A stretch of 64,000 nt of DNA from Rhodotorula mucilaginosa (lineage: Eukaryota > Basidiomycota > Microbotryomycetes > Sporidiobolales > Sporidiobolaceae), in the NCBI GenBank assembly GCA_034406715.1, contig CP137873.1:868001-932000 (forward strand). The letters are read 5' to 3'. Of this stretch, positions 21,032 to 31,281 are shown piece after piece (position 1 is the first letter of the stretch; the number at the start of each line of letters is the position of its first letter). The notes under the pieces were generated by a model, which searched no databases, was not told where the DNA came from, and saw only the letters and a list, made by a program, of their open reading frames with translations. The translations under genes and the position numbers were made by a program.

Positions 21032-23091
21032 TTACACCTCGTCGTCCATCAGGGCGTCGACCACCTCGTCGAGCCGTTCGCGGTCTTCGCGTTCTTCCAG
21101 TTCGCGGTTGATCAAGTCGAGTACCTCGCCGCCTTGGACGGCTTCCTCCAACGCCGAGAGGGTCAACGGGATGCGGTGATCGGTGAGGCGGCCCTGTACA
21201 CGTGATAGTACGAGATTTCGCGAAGGTCAGTCATGCGAGCCCCCGAGCGAGAGCCAGACTTCATTTCTCGTGGGAAGAGTCTCGGCCTGACCGGCATCCG
21301 ACGGAGGCACGATTTGACTCGGGACAATCAAGAGAGAGAAGAAAGAAGGAAGAAACAAAACGCACCTGCGGAAAGTTGTAAGTCCGGATCTTTTCGCTCC
21401 GGTCCGTCCCTCGCACTTGCGTCCTCCGCACCGACCGCCGCTCGTCCTGCTCGGCTTGCAGTTTCCGATCCAACAACCGCGCGCGCAGGACTCGATATGC
21501 TTTCGCGCGGTTCTGGGGTTTGGGGCGTGGATTTTGATAAGTCGGACCCGGGCGAGGAGGGAGGGATCGAGTCGCAAAGGTGGAGGAGGGGGGGAGGGAA
21601 GGAAAGAGAGCAAAAGCACACGGAGATTTGAGGTCAACTTCCTTGTTTTCCTCCGCGCTGCGAATACAGGGGAGGGTATGCGCACCTCGTGTTGAGAGCG
21701 AGAGTCTTGCATCGAGACGGTAATCCCGGTCGGGACGTGCGTCAACCTGATGGCCGATTCCGTCCTATTGACGTGCTGCGAGACGACACCCACGTCAAAC
21801 AGTATCAATGCCGTATCCGATGACAGCACAGCCAGGATGCGAGCTTTACCTGGCCGCCTGCACCGCGAGACCGCATCGTCTCGACCTTGACGTCCTTGGC
21901 TTCGAACAGATCCGAGTCGTCGATCGCCTGGCCACTGTTATCGTTCGCAGATTCGGAGGGTAGGACCTGCGTAGTAGCAAGTTGGTTAGCTCCTGAATTG
22001 CGGGGCATGGGGAGGGGGAAAGAAGAAACTGGCAATGATGCCGACCGTGCTGGTGTGTACGCGCCCTTGGCTCTCCGTGGCGGGTACTCTCTGCACGCGG
22101 TGGACGCCCGCCTCCCTCCTCAGGTACCCGAACGCTCCTTGTCCCGTCACCTCGACGAGCGCCTCTTTGTACGCACCGGCGACTCCTCCCGTCGCACTGC
22201 CCGCTCCGACTCCCTCGACCGAAACGGCCTCGACCACCTGAGCCTTCCACCCTTTTCGTTGCGCGAGGCGTTGATACATCCGGACGAGTTCGGCCGCAAA
22301 GAGCGAGGCTTCGTTCCCTCCGACGCCGGATTTCAACTCGACGAGGGCCGAGAGGGCCGAGACGGGAGGCGAAGGCGCGACGGCTTGCAGGAGGTGGTGA
22401 CGCGCCGAGGTGAGCGCGGCTTCGGCGGGCGGGAGGTCGGACTCGGCGAGTTTGCGCATGTCTTCGTCCGGTTCCGAGGCGGCGAGGTCTCGGAGCGAGG
22501 TGACGAGCTGCGGGATGCGGAAGAGGTTCTTCGAGTCAGTCCAGTCTCTGGACCTCCTCGAGAGCGGGGTGGGGCATAGTGATTCGCAGAGAATGGAGAC
22601 CATTTCTGAGAGGGGTCAGCCTCCGAGAGAGATGTCGCGCGCACCTCTTGAGCGTCGTCCACTTCTTGGAGTGCGACTCGAATCTTTTCCATCTCGCTCT
22701 CTCTCTTTGCGGCCTGGACCGGATCTCTCGCTTCTCTATTCCGCGCGGTGTTGATATCGCCGTCGTCCGCGTGCTCCGACTCGAGATCTTCTTCGTGCTG
22801 CATGCGGGCGTGGGCGAGGAGGATCTCTGCGGTCGAGACGAGGTGGTCGTGAAAAGTGGGTTGCGCCGGAGCCGTCGTGGAAGCGAGCCTTGCTGTTCGT
22901 TGGCGGCGTCTGAGTCCTCCTCCTCGTAATGATGCTCCGACCTGCGTCTGGATGTGTCGCTGAGCGGGAATGCAGGAGCAACAGCAGCGTCGGAGAGAGG
23001 CAGCAGCAGCAGCTGCTGGCATCGTCGGAGCGGCGGAAGAAGACGAGGAGGAAGCGACGATTGCGCGAGAGACTGGTCTGACTAGCGCCAT
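21032..23091 (-). CDS. MRF1: Mitochondrial peptide chain release factor 1
   Basis: Class I release factor that recognises UAA/UAG on mitochondrial ribosomes and triggers peptidyl-tRNA hydrolysis. The N terminus is Arg/Ser/Ala-rich with no early acidic residues, as in a mitochondrial presequence. The body holds [33 protein letters not shown]-type sequence (here [20 protein letters not shown]) and then the GGQ catalytic loop in [19 protein letters not shown], split by an intron right after the [23 protein letters not shown] follows, then [12 protein letters not shown] and [12 protein letters not shown] near the C terminus. About six introns are present. The start ATG is at 23089-23091 and the stop at 21032. 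Confidence 0.92.
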
Positions 23092-23229
23092 AGTCCCCGT
23101 TAGACTCTCACACCAGGCTCGAGACTCGAGTTTGGGTCGGAGGTGGAAAAAGTCCAAGTCGGAGAGCTCCTCGAATCGCTCTCTCGTCCCGCGCTCCTTA
23201 CACGCTCAGCTTGAGTAGACTCTGACGTG

Positions 23230-24204
23230 ATGTCTGACTTTGACGCAAACAAGCTCAAGGCTCTCCAGGCCAAGGCCGCCCAGCTCAAGCTCGGTAAGCC
23301 TCTCTGCCTCCCTCCCCCCCTCACCTGCCCAACTCGACCCTCCCTTCACCCGGGCGCAGGGCAGGGCAGGGTAGGGTAGAGAGGGAGCGATCCATTCTCG
23401 AGGAACAGTGGCAGTTGACTGACTCGCCCTCGGCGCACGCAGGCGGTGCCAAGGCTCCGATCCGGAGGAAGGTCGCTCCCAAGCAGGCTGGTCCCGCCGA
23501 TGACAAGAAGCTCCAGACCGCCCTCAAGAAGCTCAACGTGCAGGGTGTCGGTCCCGTAGACGAGGTCAACATGTTCATGGACGACGGCAAGGTCCTCCAC
23601 TTCCAGCGCCCGACCGGTCAGTCCCCTCCCCTCCCTTTTGGGGTACAACTGATGGGCAGGATGATTGACACCCCGCGCCCGCCCGCCTGCAGTTCACGCC
23701 GCGGCGGGATCCAACACCTACGCCATCTACGGCCACGGTGTCGCCAAGGAGCTCGCCGACTTGATGCCCAACATCCTCAACCAGCTCGGTCCCGACGCCA
23801 TGGCCTCGCTCCGTCAGATCGCAGAGCAGTACAACCGCACCCAGCCCGGCGGTGGCGCGGGCGGGAACCCGGCCGGAATCGCAGAGGCCGACGAGGAGGA
23901 CGACGAGGACGACGTGCCGGAATTGGTCGAGGTCAACGACGACAAGGCTGACGTGAGTTTTCTTCTCTCTCCCCCTACGTTCGGGGGATAGGCCCCTTTG
24001 GGAGGGTCATCCTGACCGCACCTCGTGCCACTTTGAGCGCGAAAGAGCTTGCTGACCTGGTAAGGAAACTCTTGCCCGCGCGCGCGCTCACAGGGCGCCA
24101 AGGTCGAGAACCTCGACGACGTTGTACGTACCGCCACGTTGTGCAAAACAGGTCTCAGCTCAGGACACTGACCTCTACCCTTTCGTTGCGACTGACAGAA
24201 CTAA
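23230..24204 (+). CDS. EGD1: Nascent polypeptide-associated complex subunit beta
   Basis: NAC beta binds the ribosome exit site with NAC alpha and shields new chains from mis-sorting. Five exons (23230-23293, 23443-23616, 23693-23952, 24094-24123, 24199-24204) give 177 residues. Basic ribosome-binding residues occur in the N-terminal part ([14 protein letters not shown]). The NAC domain reads [37 protein letters not shown] and [18 protein letters not shown]. The C terminus is acidic ([14 protein letters not shown]) and ends VENLDDVN. The last coding exon is only one codon plus the stop. That ending depends on reading a GTACGT donor at 24124 and is the least certain part. Confidence 0.92.
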
Positions 24205-24435
24205 AAGGAAAACCCCCCACTTGTCGTCGTCGGACGTGTGTCACGTCCTCTGGAGCATGTTTTCCCGCAGTGTGACTGTTTTTCCCGAATGGACGGGGTC
24301 CTGTTTCAAATAAGCAGAGCAGACTTAAAACAACAACAGAGACAAGTCGTGATCTTTCCTTGAGCATAGAAGCGTGCGAGCTCGGCGAGATCATTCGGGA
24401 GAAAGAGCTGTTGTCTCCCTCCTCCGCCCACACGG

Positions 24436-25604
24436 CATGCTCCCTCTCGTGGCTGCCCTGCCAGCGTGCTGGTTCCTCTTCATAGCGCTGCGGCGTATAC
24501 GCCCTCGCAGATCCGTTTCCCCGACGTCCGACACTTCTTCTGCCTCCTCCAATGTAACCGTCATCGCAATTTCTCCGCCGTGGTCGTTGCAAGTCTCGAC
24601 CCGCGCTCTCGACAATGTCCCGACCCGACTGCGTTTTTCTTCGTTCTCGCTTGCCGCGCGTCGTCGACAGGCGCACGACCAACTCGCGAAGGAGGAGGAG
24701 GAGGTTGTTGTTCAGGCTGGTTTCGTCACGACACCGGAATGGTCGTCGTCAGTTCTTGTCGACTTGATCGTCGCGCAAGGCGTGCTCGTCCCAGCTGCAC
24801 TCGAGGCTCTCCGAACGGCTTTCGACGGAATCGCTACCCTGGGGCGATACGTACCCGCCGCGGTTCTCAGCGACGCCGCTCGAAGGTGAAGCGGGCAGCT
24901 ATCCCCTCTTCGGCTGCAGCGGCGCGCGGCGGGACACCGTTGAGAGCAGTAAGATGAGGAGGAAGGGATCTAGAGGACGTGACGGCTTCCACTTGGTTTT
25001 CGGGGCTCTGATTCCGACCACTCCTTGTGCGCTGGTCGCGAAAGGAAATCTCCTCCTGCGTGACCATCCGCGCTATGTACAGATTGATTGACTCCCCCGC
25101 CTCTCCCTCCCTCCCTTACTTGCTTGCTTGCTGTCCATGTCATTCCGATCCGATGCAACACAAACGACGTTGCTGGGGAAAAACGGCCGACCCGCCGCTA
25201 TTGCTTCCAGCTGCCGGGATTCTCGACCGGTGGCCGAATGACACCTCAGTCGAGTTGGTCGGACTCGCTTCCTTCAACCTGCTACCGCTGCCGCACCTCG
25301 ACGGCGCCTTCATGATCGCCGCCTTGCTCGAGACGCTCTCCGGGCGGGCCCCGTACCGGCGTCAGGAGCAGCTGGATCTAACCCGCGGCCTCCTTTCACT
25401 CGAAAACGGGAAATGATGGTAATCAATGGGGGGAGGTTCTGCAGTTGTTTCGTGCGCGGAGCGCGCTGGGACGGACTCTCGCGCGGCGGAACTTGGGGGC
25501 GAGCTTCAAGTCGGCGCGAGGAGGTCAACTTGACTACCGCGGTCGCCGCGGTGACTCTGCTTGCGACCGGACTTGTCGGAATACGGACGCTGTTATTTCT
25601 GTAA
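24436..25604 (+). pseudogene. Site-2 protease (S2P, M50) gene, apparently decayed
   Basis: S2P is an intramembrane metalloprotease that releases SREBP-type factors, and in basidiomycetes it acts in sterol and hypoxia signalling. The clearest match is at about 25250-25345: ASFNLLPLPHLDGAFMIAAL, the family's N-x-x-P-x-x-x-x-D-G zinc-ligand block, followed by a basic segment. The hydrophobic end EEVNLTTAVAAVTLLATGLV follows in another frame and stops near 25604. Upstream, at 24436, a possible N terminus (MLPLVAALPACWFLFIAL, later SPPWSLQVSTRALDNVPTRL) is family-like. The expected HExxH motif is not visible. Near 24886 a weak remnant (GEAG in one frame, AAAARGGTPLRAV in another) sits where it should be. 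Frames are not joined by convincing introns. I read it as a broken copy, though missed introns could mislead. Confidence 0.5.
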
Positions 25605-25861
25605 TACTTCGCATGTCACAATGCGAGAATCTTTGAAAGGGTCGGCAGCAAAAACCTTGCAAGTTTTTTCACGTCGCAAGGACTAGCGACCGCGCCTCAT
25701 CTCGACCGAGTTTGCCCCGCTCAACAGCTCTGCCGCTCGACTCGCCGCAGCCAAGAGCGCACGCGAGCAGGGCATAGACACGCGTACTCGTCACCCGCAA
25801 GCTGGCCGCACCGACTCGGGTCGACAGGAATCGGAACAACAAGGAGAGCGGATCGCTCAAC

Positions 25862-28453
25862 ATGGCATCACCACAGCCCGTCACGCTCGCGACGCTGACG
25901 GCGCTCCTGTCGAACCATCACGCCAAGCTATCCGCTCTGTATGGTCTGTTCTCGCCCGCCCCGCAGCCTCTCGTCGAGGCGCACTTGTCGCCGCTCCAAG
26001 CGATGCTGGCGCCAACAATCGACCAACAACTCGCCGCGGCCGAACGCGAAGTCTCGTCTGCCGAGGAGCGACTCGCTTTGGGGTGGAAACGGGTGCACGA
26101 GTGGCAGACGGCGCTCGGGGAACCACTCCGTGCCGAAAAGAAGCGCGGCGACGGTCCGCTCGTTTCGCTCGTCGAGGACGTCGACCGCATCAAGGAGAGC
26201 ATGAAGAGTCGGATGCAGGAACGAGGGCAGAAGATACTCGAGCTACAGAGGAGGCTCAGGACGCTTGCCGAGGTGGTTGGGCGGGAGTGGCTTGAGATCT
26301 CACTCGACGAGGTAGCAGCAGAGGACGACGACCGCTGGGAGGACCTCGACCTGACTCAGAACCGCATGACTGCCCTCGAGCGCGAGATTGTTCGCTGCGA
26401 ATCCGAGATTGTGGGTCGAGCGAGTCGCCCGAGACCCTCTCCCTTTCCCTTGGCCGGAGCTGACTTCTCGGCCACTCTGCAGGCTCACCGGAAAGAACTC
26501 CTCGACTCGGACGCGAACGAGATCTTTGCCCTCCGGTGCGAACTCGGCCTCTACCAAGAGACGACAGACTCGGCATGCGCATCGACATCGGTCGACCCGG
26601 TCGACGAAGAGATCCTGTGGCACCTCGGAATCGGCGAAAGGAGGCAGGACAAGAAGGAGATGCGCCCGACGGCCGAGAATGTGCAGAAGCTCGAAGCCAA
26701 GCGGAAATGGGTGCGTCTCGTGCTTATAGTGCTTACTTGCTGCGATGCAGGAGCTAGCCCGGACTTGGTTGACGCGACTCGTGCTGCGTGGCAACAGCTC
26801 GAAGATGAAAAGGACTCGCGGAACGAGACGATCCAGACAACGTACGACAAGTTGTATCCACTGTGGACGATGCTCGGCGTGACGGAGGAGGAGATGGACG
26901 AGTTCGTGAATCAGAATATGGGTTCGACGATGGACGTGGTCAACGCGGTACGTTCCACCTTGCTGCTCTCCGCCGCGGTCCACCTCGCCCGGGCGCGCGC
27001 GACAAGTGCGAAGGCTGATCAAAGTGTATTGTGATTGTACAGTACCAAGCCGAGCTGGCGCGGATGCTCGCCCTCAAGCGGACCAACATGTCGGCCTTCA
27101 TCCAGCGCGAGCGCGAAACGATGACGGAACTGTGGGACCGCCTGTACACCTCCTACCCGCAGCGACTCGTCGAGTTCCCCGCCTATTCGATCAGTGTCGA
27201 GCCGACCAAGGTGTGGAACGCCGCGCACGGGTGCGACGAACTCGTCGTCAGCGACAACGTCAGCGAGGACTTGCTCGCCGCGCACGAGCGCGAGAGGGAA
27301 CGGCTCGAGAAGCAGGTGGAGGATGCCGGACCCATGTTGGATCGGTTGGCGCGATACTTTGCCATCGTCGACTTGAAGAAACAGCTCGAGGTGGGTTTGG
27401 TCTTTCTCCCGTCTCTTGGAGTCTCGCTATCGTTCGGTGCCGCCGAGCTAAGTGCGAGTTTCTCCCCCCGTTCTCTGCAGGCCGCGGCCGCAGATCCGAG
27501 CCGGTTGACGGACAAGAGTCGGGGAGCGGCTCAACGATTGGCGCAAGAGGCCAAGGATCGGGTGCGCGTGGACCGTGAGAAGCCCAAGGTGCGTCAGACC
27601 ATCGTGCGGTTCGCTTGTCCCTGATCACGACTAATGAGGTCTCTGCGTGCCTGTCATAACAGCTTGAGGCCGAGCTCCGGCGACTAATCCCGCAATGGGA
27701 GGCGACGCACGGCCGACCTTTCCTCGTCAACGGCGTTTCTTTCATCGAAGGGCTCGATGAACAGATTCGCGCCGAAGAGCAGGAGAAGGAGAACCGGAAG
27801 GTGAGAGATGGTCTTACTCTGTGGTCAGCGTAGCTTGGCAGAGCGCACGCTGATGCCTTCCGCCCCGCCTGTATCAGCGAGCAAAGCTTGGCGCATCTGT
27901 CTCGGCTGGGTCGGCGCGGCCACTGCGACCTCAACACACGGGCGCAGCCACGACGGCCGCACCCCTGAAACGGCAGATGACCGGAGCATCGGCCCGGTCC
28001 GCCACGTCCGCCGCGTCGACCGACCCACCCGCCGCTAAGCGCTTCGCGACGGGACCAGCAGCGCCAACACCTTTGGCCGCTCGGATCGCGAGGCCCAAAT
28101 CTGCCCTCGGCGACGCGAACGGATCCGTGGGGTTGCCGCCGCCACCGCCATCGAGTTCGGTCAAGCCGATCCGCGCGCAAGTGACGGGGATCGCGCGACC
28201 TCGATCCGGGACGGTCAGCGGGGCGGTCGCGCAAACTCCCATGACGGGCTCGAGAACGGCCCCGCTCAATAGCGCCTTCATGGCGAGTGTCGGCGGACCG
28301 GGAATGAGGTTACCGCAAGGGTGGGGGGCTGCGGCTGTGGATAGTCCCACGTTGGCGCTCGTCGGTGGTGGTGGTGGCGCGGGAGGGGGAGCAGTCGCCG
28401 GCGGAGGAGGGCTTGCGAGGCCGGGTACCTCGTTCCGTCCAATGGGGAGGTAA
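25862..28453 (+). CDS. ASE1: Microtubule bundler Ase1/PRC1/MAP65
   Basis: Ase1 cross-links antiparallel microtubules in the spindle midzone and supports anaphase B and cytokinesis. The start is ATG 25862. The N-terminal half is a long coiled coil (LVSLVEDVDRIKESMKSRMQ, then ERGQKILELQRRLRTLAEVV). The spectrin-like, microtubule-binding core includes DPVDEEILWHLGIGERR, YDKLYPLWTMLGVTEEEMDE and MTELWDRLYTSYPQRLVEF, close to the family signature around L-W-x-x-L-x-x-x-x-x-E. PFLVNGVSFIEGLDEQIRAE follows, and the tail is a basic Ala/Pro/Gly/Ser-rich disordered region as expected. About six introns are present. The first, 26411-26482 (GTGGGT donor), is 72 nt long with no in-frame stop, so retention would insert 24 residues. 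Confidence 0.9.
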
Positions 28454-28753
28454 TCCCTTCTCCGCCCTGTACGCGCCCTCCTCACACCCGTCCGCCTTTT
28501 CGTCCTACATAATCTCCCTCTCTCCCTGTTGTTTACGTACCCCTTCGAAATTCTTCTTCGTGCTGTCTTTTTTGTTGCGCTCCCGACTATTGTTGCACAT
28601 ACATCAAATATACCCCTCTTCCAGATACCCTTGGTCTGACTGTAGCTACGTGAGGACTCGGTATCCGCGCGGAATTATGAACGGCTCTGAGCAGCAGCGG
28701 AGAACTTTTTTCGTCCGCCCATTCGCTGACGGCTACTGTACGCTCTCGCAGTC
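28454..28753. other. Intergenic, between ASE1 and the next plus-strand gene
   Basis: About 300 bp, locally AT-richer and pyrimidine-rich around 28500-28620, consistent with the 3' UTR of ASE1 followed by the promoter of the next gene. No gene was seen. Confidence 0.5.
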
Positions 28754-29878
28754 ATGGTTCTCGCGCGTGTCTGCACTGCTTGCGTGCGCTCTGTGCGGGT
28801 GCTTGCCCGCCCTGCGCAGCTTCCTGCCGTCCGCTCTTCGCCGTTCTCTGCCTTTGCTCCGAGTGCACCAGGTACGTCCTCATCTTTCGCCTACACACGA
28901 GGCATGGCGAGCTCAAGACACGGTCCATTCTGCGCAGTTTTCAAGAAGGCTGGCAGGTCCCAGCACGCCGTCGAGGAGGACGAGTTTGTCGAGGACGAGT
29001 TTGAGGACGACGTCGACTCGGTTGCTGAGCAGCTCGGCGAGGAGGCGGCACCGCGACGAGGCGTGGACGGGCAGGATCGCCGAGCGGCCCTGTATGAGCA
29101 GGCTCTTGCGTACGCACTCGCCGTCGTCGCCAAGCCGAAGCACGAACTGAAACATCGACCGGCACGGGAAGCCATCCTCGCTTCGCTCGTGCACGCGGCG
29201 GCTCCGCAAGACTTGCCTCGCGTCGTCGAAGTGTTGCAACAATGGCGACTCAAGGATCTGCCGGCGCCGAAGGATTCGACGATCCAGCATTTGCTGAAGC
29301 GGTTCTCGGAGAGTGAAAGGCCAGAGGAAGGTGTCCAGCTGCTCGCGCAGCGGGACAAGTACCATATGGACGTTCCCGCCAACGTTAGGGCAACCTACCC
29401 TCTCTTCCATGCGCTCAGCCGACCTGTCGCCCAAGTCTCGACTACTGCCGAAACTTCGGCAGTCGATTCCGAAGCCGGTGCCGCCGAAGCAGCTCCCGTT
29501 GCAGCAGCAGAGACCGTCGTCCCCCCTTCCGACGCGGCCTTGGTGCTCTATGACCTCGTCCAACTTTACCACCCCGGCGCCGTCTCTTCCGACTCGTTCG
29601 TCCTCCTGACGACCCTCGCGTCGGCCCTCCGGCACGGCGATTCGTCTTCCTCCACGACGAAGCACGTGCAGTCGTTGGTCTCGCAGCTGCAGGCACTCGG
29701 CGAGGACCAGATCGTGCAGCAGGTGCAGCAAGAGTTGCCGCAGAAGTGGCAGGCGACGATGAGGATGCGCGCGCGCGCGATTGCGTTTGCGATGCGCGAC
29801 CTCGACCACGCCGAGTTTGAGTGGTTCGCGCACTTGGCCGAGACCTTGCAGAAGGTGACCACGAGGAGGAGGGCGTGA
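28754..29878 (+). CDS. Mitochondrial PPR-like protein, possibly ribosomal mS27-type
   Basis: The N terminus (MVLARVCTACVRSVRVLARP) is Arg/Ala/Val-rich without acids, a likely mitochondrial presequence. An acidic linker (EEDEFVEDEFEDDVDS) follows, then paired helices such as ILASLVHAAAPQDLPRVVEV and IQHLLKRFSESERPEEGVQL, spaced like pentatricopeptide repeats, and a basic C terminus. A mitochondrial small-subunit protein such as mS27 is a plausible identity but not proven. The segment 28872-28937 (GTACGT donor, GCGCAG acceptor) looks like a 66-nt intron that is a multiple of three and stop-free. The protein is therefore 374 residues if it is retained and 352 if spliced. Confidence 0.6.
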   Translation: MVLARVCTACVRSVRVLARPAQLPAVRSSPFSAFAPSAPGTSSSFAYTRGMASSRHGPFCAVFKKAGRSQHAVEEDEFVEDEFEDDVDSVAEQLGEEAAPRRGVDGQDRRAALYEQALAYALAVVAKPKHELKHRPAREAILASLVHAAAPQDLPRVVEVLQQWRLKDLPAPKDSTIQHLLKRFSESERPEEGVQLLAQRDKYHMDVPANVRATYPLFHALSRPVAQVSTTAETSAVDSEAGAAEAAPVAAAETVVPPSDAALVLYDLVQLYHPGAVSSDSFVLLTTLASALRHGDSSSSTTKHVQSLVSQLQALGEDQIVQQVQQELPQKWQATMRMRARAIAFAMRDLDHAEFEWFAHLAETLQKVTTRRRA

Positions 29879-30159
29879 AGTTGCAAAGTCCGGGTACGAG
29901 TAACCTTTCTATGTATCGCAACGAGTTAAGCATCATCATGGCAGCCGCGGATCCCAAATCGCTTCCCTTGCATGTCGTCTCGAGCATGAGCTGCGCCTAG
30001 TCTCGCTTTCAAGCATGACGCTTCTCGAGTACGACAGCTTGTAGTGTCTGCCATGGTCCTGAAAATGACGCCGTGCCTGCATGCAGCTACACGGGGCGAT
30101 CGAGAGGCTGTCGCGTGAAAGTCCTCTTTTGCCCTCATTCACCTCTTGCCCACTCGATC

Positions 30160-30816
30160 ATGTCGTGAGTCGCTTTCCGTACGTCTCCCGGCCGTCGTGG
30201 ACTTCCCTGACTCTCCTCGCCGCCGTCCCCTGCTGCCCGCGCCTCGCCGTTGACCTCGACGCGAACGCCGTCGACCACGACGAATCCGGTGCACAGCGGC
30301 TACACTCGCGGCAAGCAACAGTCGTCCGAGCAAGACCTCGAGAACCAGAACGATGACCAACTGTCTGCTCTCGGTGCAAAGATCTCGGCCTTGCGAGGGG
30401 TCAGTTTCCCTTGTTCACCTGCCATCGTGACCTGGAGGGACTGACATGGCAATGTGTATACGCTGGCTTGCAGGTGACTCAGGATATCTACGACGACTCG
30501 AGAGGGCAGAACTCGCTCCTAGATGGCACCGTACGTCGCTCCCCCCCCTCATCTCGCGGCAACACGGCCCATCTGACGCACCCCACCTGGCTGCCGAAAC
30601 GGCCTATTTCTACTTGGTGCGTAGAGCAACGCGTTCGACAGCTTCAAGACGTCCCTCTCCAACACGAGTACTCGGTTCGCTCGATCCGTGCAGAGCGGCA
30701 AGGGCGGCGCACGGATCCAGCTCGGGATCGTGGCCGGATTCGTCCTCTTGTTCCTCCTCTGGAAGGCACGACCAGCGTCGTCCGCCTCTGCTCCACCAGC
30801 AGCAATAACCCCTTAA
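30160..30816 (+). CDS. BET1: ER-Golgi Qc-SNARE Bet1
   Basis: Bet1 is a tail-anchored SNARE for ER-to-Golgi vesicle fusion. Four coding exons (30160-30164, 30297-30399, 30474-30530, 30625-30816) give 118 residues. The SNARE motif runs through EQDLENQNDDQLSALGAKIS, VTQDIYDDSRGQNSLLDGT and FDSFKTSLSNTSTRFARSVQ. A C-terminal membrane anchor (IQLGIVAGFVLLFLLW) and a short lumenal tail follow. The only ATG that reaches this frame without a stop is at 30160. It forms a 5-nt exon (ATGTC) ended by GTGAGT. Joined to the acceptor at 30296 this gives MSGYTRGKQQSSEQ. A longer in-frame stretch upstream of 30297 lacks an ATG. Confidence 0.85.
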
Positions 30817-31281
30817 CACCTTTGCTATCCGTCCACCTCGCTCGCTCGCTCCCTTACGTAATGTTGTTTGTTACCCTCTCTGTAAAATCGTAATTTCCTC
30901 CCTCTTGGACGGCGTCGCCGTCATATAGTCGGACAAGGCCTAAAAGCGTTGGTCCTTTGCCACGTGAGGATTAATGCAAAAGTCGTCCGTACGCGTGGAG
31001 ACGACATTACGAGTTCGCCGACGCGAGTCGTTGCGCACATGTTCGTCCGCGGTGACGACGATGCCTCGCGGCGAAGCTCCTGTCCGCGGTGAGCGAGATG
31101 ACATGCGCTTGCGAGTCCCGCGCGGACGGACGCCTTGCCTCTTGCCATCTCACACTCTCCTGTAGCTATCCTTTTACACCCCAACAGCAAATAGAGTAGG
31201 TGAGCATGCGCGAGCGCAGTGGCGTCGACTCCTCAAGCCGGAGTCTGACACTTTCCCCCACCGCGAAACAGACAGCAGACC
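30817..31281. other. Intergenic, BET1 3' end to NmrA-like promoter
   Basis: The first part is T-rich and fits a 3' UTR. The last part precedes an ATG at 31282 in a good context. No conserved coding block was seen on either strand. Confidence 0.5.
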
